Shown here: piece by piece, positions 61,290 to 64,000 of the stretch | Position numbering within the stretch: position 1 is the stretch's first letter | Layout: each line of letters starts with the position of its first letter | NCBI GenBank assembly: GCA_964035545.1 | Contig: OZ037769.1 | Span: 11,820,633 to 11,884,632, forward strand | Length of the DNA: 64,000 nucleotides | Reading direction: 5' to 3' | From: Bugula neritina | Lineage: Eukaryota; Bryozoa; Gymnolaemata; Cheilostomatida; Bugulidae | Translations under genes and position numbers: made by a program | Notes under the pieces: generated by a model | Seen by the model: the letters and a program-made list of their open reading frames with translations, nothing else | Database searches by the model: none | What the model was told of the DNA's origin: nothing

Positions 61290-61650
61290 AGGCCCAAGAA
61301 TGCCCGGAGTCCAATCAAATCCTTGGGCGTGACCCAGTCTTCTACTGCTCGTACCTTTTGGGGGTCCGTCGCCATGTCTTACCATCCACAATGTGCCCTA
61401 GGTACTTAACCTCCGGCTGCAAAAGAGCGCACTTGGAAGCTTTCAGTTTTAGACTGGCACCTCGATCTGAGTCGATCGAAAACCTCCTTCAGATGACTGA
61501 CATGAGTCACAAAGTCTGAAGAGATCACGATGACATCATCAAAGAAGGCGAGCAGCGCCTTTCAGTGGAGCCCACTGAGGACCTGCTCCATGAGCCTATG
61601 AAAAGTGGCCGGGGTGGAGGTCAAGCCGAACGGCAACACCTTCAATTTTT
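61290..61650 (-). pseudogene. Ty3/gypsy RT fragment (minus strand)
   Basis: Minus-strand translation gives LPFGLTSTPATFHRLMEQVL, FFDDVIVISSDFVTHVSHLK and EVFDRL, then GGEVPRAHCG. It belongs to the same broad clade as the 45.5-kb remnant. Stops present. Confidence 0.75.
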
Positions 61651-61756
61651 AGAGCAGCCTTATCTTAGGTATTAGGACTAAGGGGCACCTGCCAGTACTG
61701 CTGAAGTACTTGCTACCAGCCAGGGCTAAGAACTAAGACTTCATGTTGTCGAAGGC

Positions 61757-62140
61757 ATGATGAGTGCTACTAAATACTGTGATGTGTTAGAAAAAGTAAT
61801 GCTTCCATCATTGAGATATCTCTTTCATGGACCATGGCTGTACCAAAAGGATAACACACTTTGCAATACAGCCAAGAAGCTCAAGAAGTGGAGGAAAGAC
61901 CGTGACGGGAGATCTCTCAGCTGGCCTGCCCAATTGCCAGATCTCAATCCAATTGAGATTTTATAGCGTAATATTTGTCAACTAATTGGAAAAGACAAGC
62001 AAACAAGATCAAGAGAAGGCTGATTAAGCTCATTATACAGTCTTGGTTTTGAGTGGTATCCCCAGAACTGCTCTCCGGCCTTGTTGCCAGCTTGCCAAAA
62101 CGCTGCCGAGCTGTGATGGACAACAAGGGTTATCAACAAA
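61757..62140 (+). pseudogene. Tc1/mariner transposase C-terminal remnant
   Basis: YCDVLEKVMLPSLRYLF, then QKDNTLCNTAKKLKKW (the family's QQDNDPKHT region with the second catalytic Asp), and SWPAQLPDLNPIE (third acidic residue, Glu), followed by frameshifted remains with LLPACQNAAEL. No terminal repeats identified. Confidence 0.8.
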
Positions 62141-62475
62141 ATATTAGGATGCATCTAATAACCCCAATGGCCCTTTCCAGGGCCACCATTTTAACATCAA
62201 AGAGTTATGTTCAAAAAATAAGCAAAAATAATTGCAATTTTTCAAAAAATTAGGTTGTAATTTTACTACAATTTTCAATTTTATTACTAAAATGGCTCAA
62301 AATTGTACTAAAGAAACTGAAATCTGCCAATTATCTAAAATATTCTTGCAGAGAAAATATTTAGCTATCCATTGATATGCATATTACCCAATATCACCTT
62401 ATAAATATTGAGCAAATTATCAATCACTAATAAATATTAAATTTATTTTAAGCGGTGCGGTAATTAAGATCACCA

Positions 62476-62477
62476 CT

Positions 62478-62566
<89 letters not shown>

Positions 62567-62595
62567 CACACTCACACTCACACTCACACACGCAC

Positions 62596-62644
<49 letters not shown>

Positions 62645-62820
62645 GCACACACACTGCACACGCACATATTGCGCACGCACATATTGCACACACACTGCAC
62701 ACATATTGCACATGCACATATTTCTCACATGCATATATTTTACACGCATATATTGTACGCATATACTGTACACGCATATATTGTACACACACATACTGTA
62801 CACGCATATACTGTACTGTG
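62476..62820. repeat. (CA)n microsatellite with TGCACACA/TATATTG variants
   Basis: About 165 bp of CA, with CACT interruptions at about 62557-62586, then variant units such as GCACACATATTG to 62820. Val/Cys-repeat frames here are artefacts. Confidence 0.95.
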
Positions 62821-62829
62821 CATATGTAT

Positions 62830-64000
62830 AGAACAGAATTAAACAACCTGACTTTCATACTTGCCAAGGTTCTCTTAGGACTTAGAACCATTTGATAGTA
62901 AACTAATATTATCACCTTTTATTAAACTTGTTTTTATCAAATCACTTCATATATACCATAACTTTTGTAAGATTTAAATTATCAAGTTCAAAAAGTGTAA
63001 ACCAAGTAAAAGAAGAATTTTATGAAACAGAAAAGCTGTAAAAATTGTAATTAAATTGCTTCATAATGTTGCCTTCAATCATTGATCCTTGTCAATTCAT
63101 AGTACTCACAGTCCTTGCGCTCTAATAAGTACCTTGATGTTCTCTACCAACTATTTGGTAGCTACTCAAATAAAAGTCACCGCTTACTATAGTTAACTCA
63201 GTAAAACTGCTCATTTGTTTGTACCTAGATATAATTTGCTGGTTACTAATCAGTATTCACAAAAAATTCACTGCTCATAAAAAGCAGGATGTGCATGTGG
63301 GTACATAAGTAGCAAAATCATCATGTTCAATTTCACTCTGTGATGATGTAGGACTGAAGTTATAAAAGTTCTCTTGAAGTCATTGCAGCTCAATAGGTCA
63401 AAATTTATTGGATTTGTAGTCTTTTATACTTGGCTTCCAATAGATTCAAATTCCGGTAGTGTTTTTTTAATATTAAAAGCATGTTTATTGACTTATACAT
63501 TGGATCATGCAATGTAACAAGGAATCAAGAAAGCAGTATGGTTGATTAGGTAAAGTCAAAAGACTACATAATTGATTGTACTAGCACACTATTTAGTTAA
63601 ACAAGTTCAACTCTGTGACAACGTGGGGTTTATCCATCACAGTCCTTATATACATGTATGGCTATTGTAAAATGCTAATCATCAGTTAATCATTAACCAA
63701 TCCAAATAAGTCAATCTTCAGCCAGTTTAATAAGAGATAGTGTGGCGTATTATAGTAATAAATTTTAAGCGGATAAAGTTATGCACAATGATACGCTAAG
63801 GTAACAAAGCATAGTATGAAAGTTGTATCACTTCTGTAAAACCGCAATGCCTTACAGTATTATATATAATATAGGAAGCTACACTAACATTAGAAGAATC
63901 TCGTAACATTGACATTTAAACCTGCATAGACAAAAATACCCCATAGTTAAAGTTCTTGCTGATTCTTCAAACTTTTGGCTACAATTGGAAGGATTGCCAA
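62830..64000. other. Non-coding DNA to the window end
   Basis: No gene, repeat or RNA recognised. Confidence 0.4.

Noticed and set aside
62420-62915. Cys/Val-repeat frames
   Set aside because: Produced by the (CA)n array.

Overview
Animal genomic DNA, very AT-rich, with spliceosomal introns, long (TA)n arrays, tRNA-derived SINE-like copies and many transposon families. The mix (Polinton/Maverick, Penelope-like, BEL/Pao, Ty3/gypsy, a CR1/jockey-like LINE, Tc1/mariner, several MITEs) suggests an aquatic invertebrate, plausibly a lophotrochozoan; the species cannot be named from the sequence. Two host loci are visible: the 3' end of a TPR-like gene (1-408) and a complete nine-exon monocarboxylate-transporter-like gene (37433-41785, 453 codons when the exons are joined). 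Almost everything else is mobile or virus-like DNA.

Layout. 1-2.7 kb: TPR-gene end, a duplicated AT-rich repeat, a degenerate SINE. 2.8-5.2 kb (minus strand): three tandem intronless genes sharing the N-terminus MSPVYIFGG; one carries a phage-type fibre motif and about six shaft-like repeats and is split by a 489-bp MITE. 8.16-11.77 kb: a decayed DNA transposon with TIRs of 0.8-0.9 kb. 13.38-32.23 kb: an 18,850-bp Polinton with both TIRs and a perfect 6-bp target duplication (CATGTA). In order it holds the packaging ATPase, two small conserved genes with ATG/stop overlaps, integrase (split by a nested 5.3-kb transposon), penton-like minor capsid, a virion protein, major capsid, adenain-type protease, a minus-strand two-exon gene split by a MITE, and an N-terminally zinc-fingered protein-primed DNA polymerase B that lacks its C-terminal third. 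Each recognised Polinton gene carries at least one nonsense codon, frameshift, insertion or truncation, so the unit is a dead but readable provirus-like element.

33.4-36.1 kb: a Penelope-like element (RT plus GIY-YIG) flanked by inverted terminal copies, each with a well-formed hammerhead ribozyme. 36.2-37.2 kb: second copy of the 5.3-6.2 kb repeat. 37.4-41.8 kb: the transporter gene; introns 4 and 8 hold two copies of another hammerhead-bearing repeat in opposite orientation and, it appears, in circularly permuted order, as expected for a retrozyme copied from circular RNA. 42.2-43.8 kb: LINE lacking its catalytic core. 45.2-49.4 kb: gypsy debris and a 3' LTR. 51 kb: SINE with a 15-bp target duplication. 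53.7-61 kb: BEL/Pao element with two LTRs whose long pol frame lacks the reverse transcriptase and whose integrase holds two further insertions. 61.3-62.8 kb: gypsy and Tc1/mariner remnants and a (CA)n array.

The strongest candidates for something undescribed are the fibre-like gene array with its shared N-terminal tail and the permuted hammerhead repeat.
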